DNA of 39,665 nt from Leptolyngbyaceae cyanobacterium RM1_406_9 (GTDB lineage: Bacteria; Cyanobacteriota; Cyanobacteriia; Elainellales; Elainellaceae). The DNA is taken from assembly GCA_012033355.1 (NCBI GenBank), contig JAAUQZ010000013.1, positions 1 through 39,665 of the forward strand, given 5' to 3'. Positions 9,029 through 18,804 of this stretch are shown piece after piece; position 1 is the first letter of the stretch, and each line of letters starts with the position of its first letter. Below the pieces are notes generated by a model. It was given only the letters and a program-made list of their open reading frames with translations, was not told where the DNA came from and did not search any database. Both the position numbers and the translations under genes were made by a program.

Positions 9029-9050
9029 ACGGGCAAGATGCCCATTCCAC
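9029..9050. repeat. GGGCA-AGA-TGCCC hairpin repeat, copy 1
   Basis: A 22-bp module built on the hairpin GGGCAAGATGCCC plus a CCAC-containing tail. It recurs at 13478-13499 with one mismatch (ATTCCAC here, ATCCCAC there). This copy is intergenic; the other lies in the 3' end of a truncated sigma-factor gene. Confidence 0.75.
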
Positions 9051-9078
9051 AGTAGGCTTGAACAAATTGCCCATTCAC

Positions 9079-9184
9079 CTCGTTCCAAGGCTCTGCCTTG
9101 GAATGCAGCACTGGAGGCTCTGCCTCCTAAAACCAAGTGGCAGAGCCACTTCAAAGGCATTCCCAGGTAAAACTTGGGAACGAG
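9079..9184. repeat. Composite palindromic repeat block bounded by CTCGTTCC / GGGAACGAG
   Basis: The block begins CTCGTTCC and ends GGGAACGAG, forming outer inverted repeats. Inside are nested hairpins: CCAAGGC-TCTG-CCTTGG, GGAGGC-TCT-GCCTCC, GTGGC-AGA-GCCAC and CCCAGG/CTTGGG. Such cassettes of small hairpins are usually mobilised in trans or have no known function. No protein-coding signal is present. Confidence 0.7.
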
Positions 9185-9276
9185 TAAACCGTTATCCCTC
9201 ATCCCTTATCCCTCATCCTTACCATTATCTCTTGCTACGGATAGCTATTCTAATAGCCGCTAAGAGACGATACTGA

Positions 9277-10947
<1,671 letters not shown>

Positions 10948-11331
10948 TTAGCAGTCCTAAATCAATGGTAAGAAGAGTAGGTTGTGAGGGGTGCGCCCCT
11001 CACAATCCATTTAGGATGGCTATATCAATTTCCTGATTCTCAAGCTCCTATTTGGAAAATGTTTTTTGAAAGCTCCAGCTTTCCTTTACTCTGAGGAAAC
11101 TGGAGCTTCCGCTTTTAGTCATGTAGTCTACAGGTTGGCGATCGCACCGGACTTGAGTTTTAATTGTGATGAAATGGTGAAGTGATTCTATTACAAACTG
11201 GGATAGTTTAATTTGTAGAAATACTTAATTAGAAATACGTTTGCATTAGCCTTGGGCTACTTTCACTAATAGGGGTCATCTTTAACTCAGTCCAGATACT
11301 GCTTAATCTACAAAACTTTTGGCTGACGCTA
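10948..11331. other. Intergenic region after pgm
   Basis: 384 bp without a credible gene. It contains a perfect hairpin at 10982-11005, then an imperfect hairpin at about 11071-11106 (GCTCCAGCTTTCC paired with GGAAACTGGAGC), which is followed by CCGCTTTTAG. The rest, to 11331, is AT-rich and presumably holds the promoter of the next gene. Confidence 0.45.
10982..11005. terminator. Perfect hairpin downstream of pgm (possible terminator)
   Basis: TTGTGAGGGG-TGCG-CCCCTCACAA forms a 10-bp perfect stem with a 4-base loop about 35 bp after the pgm stop. No T-tract follows, so it may stabilise the 3' end or be a dispersed repeat rather than a classical rho-independent terminator. Confidence 0.5.
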
Positions 11332-12924
11332 ATGAGCAAGCGCATTGATCCGGCTTTAGCTTTGACCCTTTTGATTACAACCGGTTTGATTGTGGGCGGC
11401 ATCAGCCTTCTGAGCAGGTTTACACCAGAACTGATGCCTGGTTTAGGGGTACAATCCAACCCAGCAGATAGTAAACGTTGGAATTCAGATCGCAGTTTAG
11501 CTCAGTTGACTATCTTAGGGGATACTTTCAGTGGTTACAGCACCTTTCGCTATGGCCCCTTTCAAGATGCCTTAAAAGAAATCGGTTTAGCACTGAGTTA
11601 TGAGGATGAATTTGATCAGGCGGCACGGGCCGAGCGGTTAAATCGGGGTGAGACAGATTTAATCGTGACTACCCTAGACCAATTTCTCCAGCAACAACCT
11701 CAGGGACAAATCGTAGGATTAATCGATCGCACTGTCGGTGCGGATGCAGTTGTCCTGAATACAAAACAATATCCCAACTTAAAGTCATTGCTGGATTTGA
11801 ACCAACTCGTACAGCAGGCACGATCGCAAGGTAAACGGTTGGGAATTGCGTTTGCAGGCGACACCCCAAGTGAATATCTGTCATTGGTGCTGGATACTAA
11901 ATTTGAAGCGTTTAATCTATCAGATTTTGAAGTGATCCGCGTTGCCGATGCCTCAGAAGCGTGGGAACTACTGCAAGCTCCAGCGGGTTCGTCTGACGTT
12001 GATGTGGCGATCGCTGTCATTTGGGAGCCTTACGTGACCCAGGCGCGGCAGCAAGGCTATACCGTTGTTTTATCGAGTCAGGATGCACCAGGGGCGATCG
12101 TCGATGTTTTAGTTGCGTCAGAGCGGTTGATTCAATCCCAACCGGGGCTGCTCTCAGAATTGTTGGAAGCATACTATCGCCGCATTGATGCAAATATGCG
12201 CGATTCGGCACAACTGCAAGCACAAATTGCTGAAGATGGTGAGTTATCGCCTACTGATGCTGCTTCTGTGCTTCAAGGCATTGAATTTTTCACAGCTATT
12301 GAGGCCCAAGCCTGGTTTAACGATGGTATCTTGGAGCGTCGCATTGGTTCTACCGCCGCAGTGCTAACATTAGCGGGACGGTTAACCGAGGTGCCCCAAA
12401 ATCCCACTGCTCTATTCAGTTCAGAATTTATCACCAGGGCAGCCAACAACACGCAAACTTTGATTGAATTGGTACGGGCAGATAACCCAGAATTGGCAGA
12501 TCGACTAGCAGGTCAAGAAAGTGCTGCGAGGGTGGCTAATGCTCTGGAAAACAGCCAGATTCAAGCTGCTCCCGATATTGGTAATTTAGAAGTTAAGGGA
12601 GACGTTGGCTTTGGTGTTAGCTCAGCTCAGTTGACCGCTACAGGGCAGCAAACCTTGAACCAACTGGCGCAGGAAATCCAGGAGTTTAATACACAAACAG
12701 TGGCAGTGCGGGTGATTGGGCACACCTCTCAAACCGGAACGGCTAGCCTTAACCAAGCCTTGAGTCAGCAGCGAGCACAGGTGGTAGTCAACTATCTGCG
12801 GAATCAGGGCGTGCAGCATAGCATTGTGGCAGAAGGCAAAGGGTTTAGCGAACCGCTACCTGGCATTGCTGCGACAGATGCACGCAATCAACGGACTGAG
12901 ATTCGTCTCGTTCGCCTCAATTAA
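11332..12924 (+). CDS. Membrane-anchored solute-binding-like domain fused to an OmpA C-terminal domain
   Basis: 530 residues. An N-terminal uncleaved-looking hydrophobic segment (about 10-30, ALALTLLITTGLIVGGISLL) anchors the protein. Residues about 55-370 resemble a type 2 periplasmic binding protein of the phosphate/nitrate/taurine kind: LTILGDTFSGYSTFRYGPFQ, RGETDLIVTTLDQFL, RLGIAFAGDTPSEYLSLVLD and DVAIAVIWEPYV. The last 110 residues are an OmpA/MotB domain: VRVIGHTSQTGTASLNQALS followed by QQRAQVVVNYLRNQGV and DARNQRTEIRLVRL, which binds peptidoglycan. It may sense or hold a ligand at the wall; no transporter genes are adjacent. The ligand is unknown. A sigma-factor remnant lies 100 bp downstream. 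Confidence 0.78.
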   Translation: MSKRIDPALALTLLITTGLIVGGISLLSRFTPELMPGLGVQSNPADSKRWNSDRSLAQLTILGDTFSGYSTFRYGPFQDALKEIGLALSYEDEFDQAARAERLNRGETDLIVTTLDQFLQQQPQGQIVGLIDRTVGADAVVLNTKQYPNLKSLLDLNQLVQQARSQGKRLGIAFAGDTPSEYLSLVLDTKFEAFNLSDFEVIRVADASEAWELLQAPAGSSDVDVAIAVIWEPYVTQARQQGYTVVLSSQDAPGAIVDVLVASERLIQSQPGLLSELLEAYYRRIDANMRDSAQLQAQIAEDGELSPTDAASVLQGIEFFTAIEAQAWFNDGILERRIGSTAAVLTLAGRLTEVPQNPTALFSSEFITRAANNTQTLIELVRADNPELADRLAGQESAARVANALENSQIQAAPDIGNLEVKGDVGFGVSSAQLTATGQQTLNQLAQEIQEFNTQTVAVRVIGHTSQTGTASLNQALSQQRAQVVVNYLRNQGVQHSIVAEGKGFSEPLPGIAATDARNQRTEIRLVRLN

Positions 12925-13024
12925 GGGATCGTTGAGGGATGTACTGAGTTGAGGGTTCTAGTCTGGATAGAGATGCCCCAAAACCCATCTCCCATCCCTC
13001 ATTCCTACCCACAGGAAAACCTAG

Positions 13025-13540
13025 ATGAAATCACAATCAAGCTCTCCTGGAGGGTTATCCTCACACGAAGGAATAGCGTCACATCTGGAGGTAACTGCTA
13101 TAACACCAGACGAGGTGTTAGTTCAAGCAGTGCAGCACAACCCAACTGCGTTCGCAGAACTTTACCGACGGTATCTTACCCCTGTTTACCGCTATCAAAT
13201 GGCTAGAGTTAGCAATGCCCATGATGCACAAGATCTAACTGCTCAAACGTTTCTGGCGACGCAAGAGTCTCTCACTCACTATCGTCATCAAAATAAGTTT
13301 GCAGCCTGGTTAATGTCCATTGCCAGACGCAAAGTAGCCGCTCACTTTCGGCGTAAGCGACCTACTTTGCCGCTGGAGATGGCAGAACATATTGCCCACT
13401 CAACAGCAAGTGCTGAGGAGATGCTCGATCGCCAGTTGTTGGAAAGTATGCAATTTTTGACCGCCCAAACCGCCCGGACGGGCAAGATGCCCATCCCACA
13501 AAAGCTGTTTAGGGATAGCTTGATTTGGACTGCTCAATGA
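13025..13540 (+). pseudogene. ECF-type RNA polymerase sigma factor lacking region 4
   Basis: The frame of 171 residues starts at an ATG with ACAGGAAAAC upstream. Region 2 is intact: AFAELYRRYLTPVYRYQMAR, NAHDAQDLTAQTFLATQESL and FAAWLMSIARRKVAAHFRRK, covering core binding, -10 recognition and melting. After about residue 140 (EEMLDRQLLESMQFL) the family should continue with region 4, the -35-binding helix-turn-helix of about 55 residues. Instead there is QTARTGKMPIPQKLFRDS, partly encoded by a dispersed hairpin repeat at 13478-13499, then a stop. The 3' end overlaps the convergent hydrolase by 32 bp. The product probably cannot recognise a -35 element. A shortened functional regulator is the alternative. 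Confidence 0.75.
13478..13499. repeat. GGGCA-AGA-TGCCC hairpin repeat, copy 2, inside the sigma-factor frame
   Basis: This matches 21 of 22 bases of the copy at 9029-9050. It encodes the TGKMPIP residues at the point where the sigma factor loses similarity to its family. This indicates that repeat insertion, or recombination at the repeat, truncated the gene. Confidence 0.75.
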
Positions 13541-14345
13541 GTTGCTGAAACTCGACTAAAGCCTCCTGATGCAGTTCCCCAGCGACCCAGGTGAAATCAT
13601 TGTGTCCTGCACCTTCTACCCAAAGTGAGAGCTTTGGCTCTGGTGCAGCATCGTACAGCCTTTGACCATGCTCAACGGGAATCTCTGTGTCTGCCTTACC
13701 GTGCATGACGAGGACAGGGCAGTCAACCTGAGAAATTCTTTCCAGGTTAGGAAACTTATCAAACGGCAAGATAGGGATAGGCACCACTACCCGAAAAGCA
13801 GAGGTAAAGGTACTTTCCAAAACTAATCCCGCTACTGGATGGTGGGTCGCTAGCTCAACCGCTGACCCTCCCCCCACCGACCGCCCATAAAGGATAATTT
13901 GATCAGGAGGTATCCCAAGCTGCTGGGTGAGATATTGGTAAGCCGTTTCAGCCTCTTCATAGGCATTGCGCTCACTCGGTCTGCCGTCACTCGTGCCATA
14001 GCCGCGATAGTCATAGGCAAAAACGCTAAAGTCCCAGCTATGTAAGCGGTCTAACATCGGACGAATATCACCCAGGTCTTCGGCATTGCCGTGAATGTAG
14101 AGCAGGGTATAGGTCGCTTCTGGGTTGGGTAGGTGTATCGCTGAAATCTTCTCACGCTCAGTGACAGGGAGTTTGAGAATTTCTGCTGTGTCTTGATAGC
14201 TGGCAGGCTGCGGCAAAAAGATCATGCTATCTGCCATAAAAAAGACATACACCATGAAGAAGATGTATATGAAGATGAGCGATCGCACCAGTCTCTTCCA
14301 ACTGAGTTCCCCGATCAGTAGCCTTCTTAGTCTTGATTGCGGCAT
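13509..14345 (-). CDS. Membrane-anchored alpha/beta hydrolase
   Basis: 278 residues. A single transmembrane helix at about 22-40 (SLIFIYIFFMVYVFFMAD) is followed by an alpha/beta-hydrolase fold. The oxyanion-hole segment is LLYIHGNAEDLGD, and YDYRGYGTSDG is typical of the BAAT/serine aminopeptidase-like (YqkD/Bem46) group. The nucleophile is Ser156 in GRSVGG. The acid lies in VMHGKADTEIP and the catalytic His in GAGHNDF. All triad elements are present, so it should be active; the ester or amide substrate is unknown. The 3' end overlaps the truncated sigma-factor gene. Confidence 0.88.
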   Translation of the reverse strand: MPQSRLRRLLIGELSWKRLVRSLIFIYIFFMVYVFFMADSMIFLPQPASYQDTAEILKLPVTEREKISAIHLPNPEATYTLLYIHGNAEDLGDIRPMLDRLHSWDFSVFAYDYRGYGTSDGRPSERNAYEEAETAYQYLTQQLGIPPDQIILYGRSVGGGSAVELATHHPVAGLVLESTFTSAFRVVVPIPILPFDKFPNLERISQVDCPVLVMHGKADTEIPVEHGQRLYDAAPEPKLSLWVEGAGHNDFTWVAGELHQEALVEFQQLIEQSKSSYP

Positions 14346-14384
14346 TACACCCTACAGCACATGAAGATTGTCACTATCTAAACG

Positions 14385-15296
14385 CTATTTAAACCAGGTT
14401 TGCTTGAGTACATCATGATCCCAATCTGCCAGTTCTGCTGCTGCCATGTAAGTGCTTTGGAGAAACGTCATTAAGGTGCGATCGGGATCTTCAGCTTCAC
14501 GCACGGCATCCAGAGGCAAAATGAATTCCCCCAGTGCCTTATGATAAAAGGCTGATTCAGGCTGCACAGTTGCTTTACCAAATCCATCCGGCGTGGGATA
14601 GGCGTAAGAATAAAAGGCAGGATAGCCCAATCCTGCTCCGGGCCAAAAGCCAGCGCTACTCACTTCCTGGGAATAGGCTTCTTTAGCAACCGCATCGGGC
14701 AAGTTGGGAACACCACCCGGATGTTCTGGAGCAGGTCGTCCTGAAAAGCGAGTGACGGCTAAGTCAAAGCTTCCCCAGAAAAAATGCACGGGGCTGACCT
14801 TACCCGCAAAGTGAGAGCGAAACTCACGAAAGACGCGCTCACTTTGTAGCAGAATGCGCCAGCAGCGATTGGCATAGTCTGCATCGTAGGACTGGTGAGT
14901 TTCGTCCTGCTCAAACGGAATCGGATCGGTGACTTCATTCGGCGTGGTGTTGATCTTGATGGAAATATCAAGGTCAGTCAAAGCCTCCATGACCGCTTGG
15001 TAGAAATCTGCAACGGAGCGAGGAGCCAGTTCAACAGTGCGCTGTTGTCCTTCGCTGGTGCTGATTTGCAGTTGATGCTCAATGAAATCAAAGTCAATCT
15101 GAAAAACGCGGTTGTCGTAGGGAATCGTCGTCGTCGTTAGCCCCCGCGCCGTCAAATATAGCGGCAAGTGCCAGGAGTGATTGATCCAGGGAGTCTGCAC
15201 CATCCGGATCTTGCCCACAACCTGAGTCCACATATGTAAGGTTGTGTAAGTGTCTTGCCAAGCATCCAGATCTAAGCTGGGCCAAAGATCAGACAT
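14385..15296 (-). CDS. DUF5996 family protein
   Basis: 303 residues from an ATG at 15296. Recognisable family blocks are WPSLDLDAWQDTYTTLHMWT, then QVVGKIRM and WINHSWHLPLYLTARGLTT, FQIDFDFIEHQL, and a C-terminal part rich in aromatic residues (VHFFWGSFDLAVTRFSGRPA, GFWPGAGLGYPAFYSYAYP). The protein is soluble and has no signal peptide. The biochemical role is unknown; no recognised catalytic triad or cofactor motif stands out. It is separated by 39 bp from the hydrolase downstream on the same strand, so the two could be co-transcribed. Confidence 0.82.
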   Translation of the reverse strand: MSDLWPSLDLDAWQDTYTTLHMWTQVVGKIRMVQTPWINHSWHLPLYLTARGLTTTTIPYDNRVFQIDFDFIEHQLQISTSEGQQRTVELAPRSVADFYQAVMEALTDLDISIKINTTPNEVTDPIPFEQDETHQSYDADYANRCWRILLQSERVFREFRSHFAGKVSPVHFFWGSFDLAVTRFSGRPAPEHPGGVPNLPDAVAKEAYSQEVSSAGFWPGAGLGYPAFYSYAYPTPDGFGKATVQPESAFYHKALGEFILPLDAVREAEDPDRTLMTFLQSTYMAAAELADWDHDVLKQTWFK

Positions 15297-15354
15297 GAGA
15301 TTTACAATTTAGAGGAATCGAAGAAAAATTACAGTTTGTGAGAAGTTTAACACT

Positions 15355-16539
15355 TCAGTGCTTGGCTGCCTCCACTTCGTAGCATTTTAGAATTAGTGAT
15401 GAAAGCTTATCTAAATCTTCAATGGAAGAGATAATGACTCTTGATGCGGCATCTCCCAAAGAAGCTGACATTTCTTGAACTTCAAAATTGGGAGCAAGTG
15501 TTTTAACGTCGTCCACAGATAGCCGTGTAACGAAGCTTTTTCTCTTAGCAGACAGGTAGAATCTCAGAAACCACCAGGTGGTTTTACCCACATTGACACC
15601 AAAGTAAGAAACGACATCTTTATATTTGGCTTCTAGTTGATAAAGTTTAGAGGTTGCTGCAATCGCTTTGACTTTTTCAAAAGCCTCTAATTCCTCCGTC
15701 GTTGTTTCTACTTTAGACTCTTCTAAATCAGGCTCTTCTTCATCTTCAACTTCAACGATGTCAGGTTGAACTATAGGTTTGCTATCTTCATGTGTCTGTC
15801 CCATCTCTTGAGTAATTGAGCGAGTCATCAACTCTACTAAGCTACTTTGAATTGCCTTTTTAACAATTGGCTCAAATCGTTGAATCTTTCTATCGTTAAT
15901 TTGTCCTTCAATTTCGTAAGTAGGAGAGGTTTTACTAAGTTCTTTTAACAAAAATCTCATGAATTCCTTAGATGGAGAACGCAGTATGCCCCCAACTAGC
16001 TCTGTCATGCCTTTTACATAAACGAGTTCTTCAGCATGGCGCTTGATTGTACTTTCATCAAAATTATCTTTGTGGAAAAACTTTAGATTTTCTAAATCCT
16101 TTGAATCGTATTCAAGGATGTTAAAGCTGAAAAACGGCTCCTTATCCATCACATTAGTTGCTCGGAGATCGGTAAAGAACCGATATTCGACTCCGTTAGT
16201 TACAACAGCCACTTTTGTTGCAATTAGCCCATTGAAGTAACGGCTTAACTGACCATCGTGAGTTTCAGCTTTTTGACCGCGCGCTTTTGCTTCAACAATC
16301 ATAATAATCGTGTCATCAATCGCTACGGCATAATCTACTTTTTCAAATTGCCCAGCTTTTTTGATAGCGAAGTCTGCTACGTATTCAGGTCTGACTTCGG
16401 AAGGGTCGTAGCAGTCGTAACCAAGAGTGTTGATAAAGGGCACAATGAGTGCCATTTTTGTGGCTTCTTCTCCAACAACTTGATCAACTCGTTTGCGAAT
16501 CTGCTCAGAAAGTTTAGCGATTTCCTCAGTAAAACCCAT
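15355..16539 (-). CDS. Solitary HsdR_N-type (PD-(D/E)xK) nuclease-like protein
   Basis: 394 residues. The N-terminal half looks like the nuclease domain of type I restriction subunit HsdR: YDCYDPSEVRPEYVADFAI, then the PD-(D/E)xK core VDYAV with Asp69 and IIMIVEAKA with Glu83 and Lys85, and HDGQLSRYFNGLIATKVAVV followed by VTNGVEYRFFTDL. The middle (about 255-295) is Asp/Glu-rich and probably flexible. The C-terminal approximately 120 residues contain WWFLRFYLSAKRKSFVTRL, a domain I do not recognise. There is no helicase motor and no adjacent methylase. The gene is AT-richer than its flanks, suggesting acquisition. A defence or mobile-element role is inferred. Confidence 0.75.
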   Translation of the reverse strand: MGFTEEIAKLSEQIRKRVDQVVGEEATKMALIVPFINTLGYDCYDPSEVRPEYVADFAIKKAGQFEKVDYAVAIDDTIIMIVEAKARGQKAETHDGQLSRYFNGLIATKVAVVTNGVEYRFFTDLRATNVMDKEPFFSFNILEYDSKDLENLKFFHKDNFDESTIKRHAEELVYVKGMTELVGGILRSPSKEFMRFLLKELSKTSPTYEIEGQINDRKIQRFEPIVKKAIQSSLVELMTRSITQEMGQTHEDSKPIVQPDIVEVEDEEEPDLEESKVETTTEELEAFEKVKAIAATSKLYQLEAKYKDVVSYFGVNVGKTTWWFLRFYLSAKRKSFVTRLSVDDVKTLAPNFEVQEMSASLGDAASRVIISSIEDLDKLSSLILKCYEVEAAKH

Positions 16540-16692
16540 TTTGCCTTGCCAACCTTTAGGGAAATTTATCTAATCAAGAATACTGACTAGACTCAAAGTT
16601 CCCGTAAAGTTTACAAAGATCACCGCAGAGTTCGAGAGCTTCTATGAAGCTTGCGTTAATTCCTATGAGCGTATTTAATTTTCAATTCTTAC

Positions 16693-18009
16693 CTACAAAA
16701 TCTCATTGCGGCTGGCGGCTCCTAGCTGGTTGCTTTCTAAGCGGCTGAGTTCTCCGGGGGTGAGCGTGGGTGGAATTGAGGATTGGGTGCCCCATTGGGC
16801 GGTCAGGTTTTGTAGCAGAATGTCTTGCTGACTGCGGAGTTCGTCGAGGTTCCAGCCTCGGTTGATGATGGCAAACCAGACTAAGCCGCGATCGCGCGTT
16901 GAAATTGCTCCTGCCAGGGAGCTAACGTCTGCCAACGTGCCCGTTTTGACGGCTGCCGAAATAGGAATGCGACGACCGGAAAGAGTGCCGCGATCGCGCC
17001 CAATCACGGGAAACAGATCAGCTACATTCAGGCTTTTGGGCTGTAAATTGCGCTGAATCGCCGTTAGCATCGCAACGACTGCACGGGGCGAAATCCGATT
17101 TTCAACGCCCAGCCCAGAGCCATTAATCAGCTGAATTTCTTCAATCGGCACATTTGCGGTGTTGGCACAGAGTTGTGCCACCCTATCAGCCCCACCCAGC
17201 GAGTCTGCCAGCATTTCAGACATGACGTTGTTGCTGTAAATGTTCATTGCCTTGAGAATTTGAGACAGCGGCAATGAGCTATGCCGAATCAGGGGTTGGG
17301 GGCTGCGGCTGTTGACCTGCTCTAGCGGGACAGCCTGCACTGAGCCTGCAATCACAACCTGGGGACGGGGCGTGTTGGATGGGAGCATCCGATATTGGTT
17401 TTCGACCTCACCCGACCAGAGCATAGAATTAATGCCCTGCCGCAGCAGGTTGCCAGCGGTTACAGGGTCGGTTTCATAGTTCATGGCAAAATCGCCTGTA
17501 ATCACCAGGTTTCCGGTAATGCGGTTGATTCCTGCCTGGTTGAGGGCGTTGCCGAGGGCGATCGCCTCTTCCCACACAAAAAACGGGTCGCCACTGCCCT
17601 GCACAATCAGATCACCCTGCAACGTTCCTGCTTCAACGGGTCCGGTGGCGCTAACTAGCGTTTCAAACTGATGGTCGGGTTCCCAGGTGAGAAGTGCAGC
17701 CAGAGTCGTGGCAATTTTTGTGAGCGAAGCGGCGGGCAGGGGAACGTTTCCCTGGTTTTCTGCCAGAATTTGGTTTCCTTCCTGAATCCACACTCCCTGC
17801 TCCGTGGCAAGTAAATCCTGCTGGGTCAGTTGGGTGAGATGCTGCTGCATGGCAGTCTCAGCCTTTGCGTCTGGAGTAAACTCAGGCTGGAGCAAAACCT
17901 GCACCTGAACTGCATCTAGCCAGGTTGACCAATTTGCAGATTTGAGTGTCCGAATTTCGGAGGCATTCAGCCAGGTTGAGAAAAAGTTTGAAAGCAACAG
18001 ATCTAGCAC
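16693..18009 (-). CDS. dacB: D-alanyl-D-alanine carboxypeptidase/endopeptidase (PBP4, peptidase S13)
   Basis: 438 residues from a GTG start. The three penicillin-binding motifs are present: SxxK as SLTK (Ser95-Lys98), SxN as SNN (259-261, IYSNNVMSEML) and KTG (355-357, AAVKTGTLADVSSLAG). The long spacing between the first two motifs is characteristic of class C PBP4 proteins. It removes the terminal D-Ala from, or cleaves cross-links in, periplasmic peptidoglycan. The N-terminus is not a convincing signal peptide (MLDLLLSNFFSTWLNASEIR); an upstream start could exist, but none is obvious. Confidence 0.92.
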   Translation of the reverse strand: MLDLLLSNFFSTWLNASEIRTLKSANWSTWLDAVQVQVLLQPEFTPDAKAETAMQQHLTQLTQQDLLATEQGVWIQEGNQILAENQGNVPLPAASLTKIATTLAALLTWEPDHQFETLVSATGPVEAGTLQGDLIVQGSGDPFFVWEEAIALGNALNQAGINRITGNLVITGDFAMNYETDPVTAGNLLRQGINSMLWSGEVENQYRMLPSNTPRPQVVIAGSVQAVPLEQVNSRSPQPLIRHSSLPLSQILKAMNIYSNNVMSEMLADSLGGADRVAQLCANTANVPIEEIQLINGSGLGVENRISPRAVVAMLTAIQRNLQPKSLNVADLFPVIGRDRGTLSGRRIPISAAVKTGTLADVSSLAGAISTRDRGLVWFAIINRGWNLDELRSQQDILLQNLTAQWGTQSSIPPTLTPGELSRLESNQLGAASRNEIL

Positions 18010-18124
18010 ACGTCGTCTTCCTTTAAGAGACTTGAAGTAAACCCGATAAAATGGGAATGGACTTGCGAGGCGTTTGTTCCGGTCTTAATGAGTTTTAGCG
18101 TTTATCAGCAGCCAGACACAATCT

Positions 18125-18775
18125 ATGGCCAGACCTGACCAAAATCAAGTGTTGCGGCGTTTGCCGATTGTGGTAGGCATTTTGGCAGGTTCGCTGCTGA
18201 TGGTTAATCGCCTGCTTAATCCAGACCCAGGTGATTTTCAGGCGCGGTCGGATGCATTGGGAATCATCGTCAGCGCTCTATTAATTCTAACGGGACTGCT
18301 GTGGCAGCAGGTACAGCCGCGATCGCCCGAAACCGTTGAGCTAATTGGCGAAGAAGGATTTGAGCTAGCGCCAAACCTGCCAGAACCCGTGAAAATAGAG
18401 CTGGCCTGGGCTTCTCATTTACTGCTGACTAATACGGTGACGCGATCGCTTGTCGTCTACTACCAGGGGCAAGTGCTGTTGCGACGCGGCATTTTAGCTC
18501 CCAACGCAGAAGTGAAGCCAGGAGACATCCTGAAGCGGGTGTTGGAAAAACAAAAGCCTGTGTATTTGGTCAGCCTCAAAATCTATCCAGGGCGAGTCGA
18601 ATTTGATTACCTGCCGGAGAATACTCAAGGGGTGATCTGTCAGCCCATCGGCAGTGAAGGAGCGCTGATTCTTGCGGCTAATGCTCCTAGAAGCTATACG
18701 CAGCAGGACGAAGCCTGGATCGCCGGGATTGCCGATAAGCTAGCAGATACCCTGAATCGATTTTCGCTAGTGTAA
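18125..18775 (+). CDS. Cofactor assembly of complex C subunit B (CCB2/CCB4-type)
   Basis: 216 residues. Two transmembrane helices near the N-terminus (VVGILAGSLLMVNRLL and ALGIIVSALLILTGLLW) are followed by a soluble domain with GFELAPNLPEPVKIELAWAS, VVYYQGQVLLRRGILA and PGRVEFDYLPENTQGVICQP. This layout matches the cyanobacterial homologues of chloroplast CCB2/CCB4, which help attach heme ci covalently to cytochrome b6 of the b6f complex in the thylakoid membrane. The DUF456 gene follows 29 bp downstream and may be co-transcribed. Confidence 0.85.
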   Translation: MARPDQNQVLRRLPIVVGILAGSLLMVNRLLNPDPGDFQARSDALGIIVSALLILTGLLWQQVQPRSPETVELIGEEGFELAPNLPEPVKIELAWASHLLLTNTVTRSLVVYYQGQVLLRRGILAPNAEVKPGDILKRVLEKQKPVYLVSLKIYPGRVEFDYLPENTQGVICQPIGSEGALILAANAPRSYTQQDEAWIAGIADKLADTLNRFSLV

Positions 18776-18804
18776 CGAGGCTTAATTACGTGGAGACATT
18801 ATAA

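Noticed and set aside
12949-13206. 85-residue plus-strand frame before and across the sigma-factor start
   Set aside because: It overlaps the sigma-factor region 2 in another frame and lacks any recognisable pattern.
16693-18009. PBP4 gene as a truncated gene because it lacks a clear signal peptide
   Set aside because: All three active-site motifs and normal length are present; start misplacement or an atypical leader is more likely than truncation.
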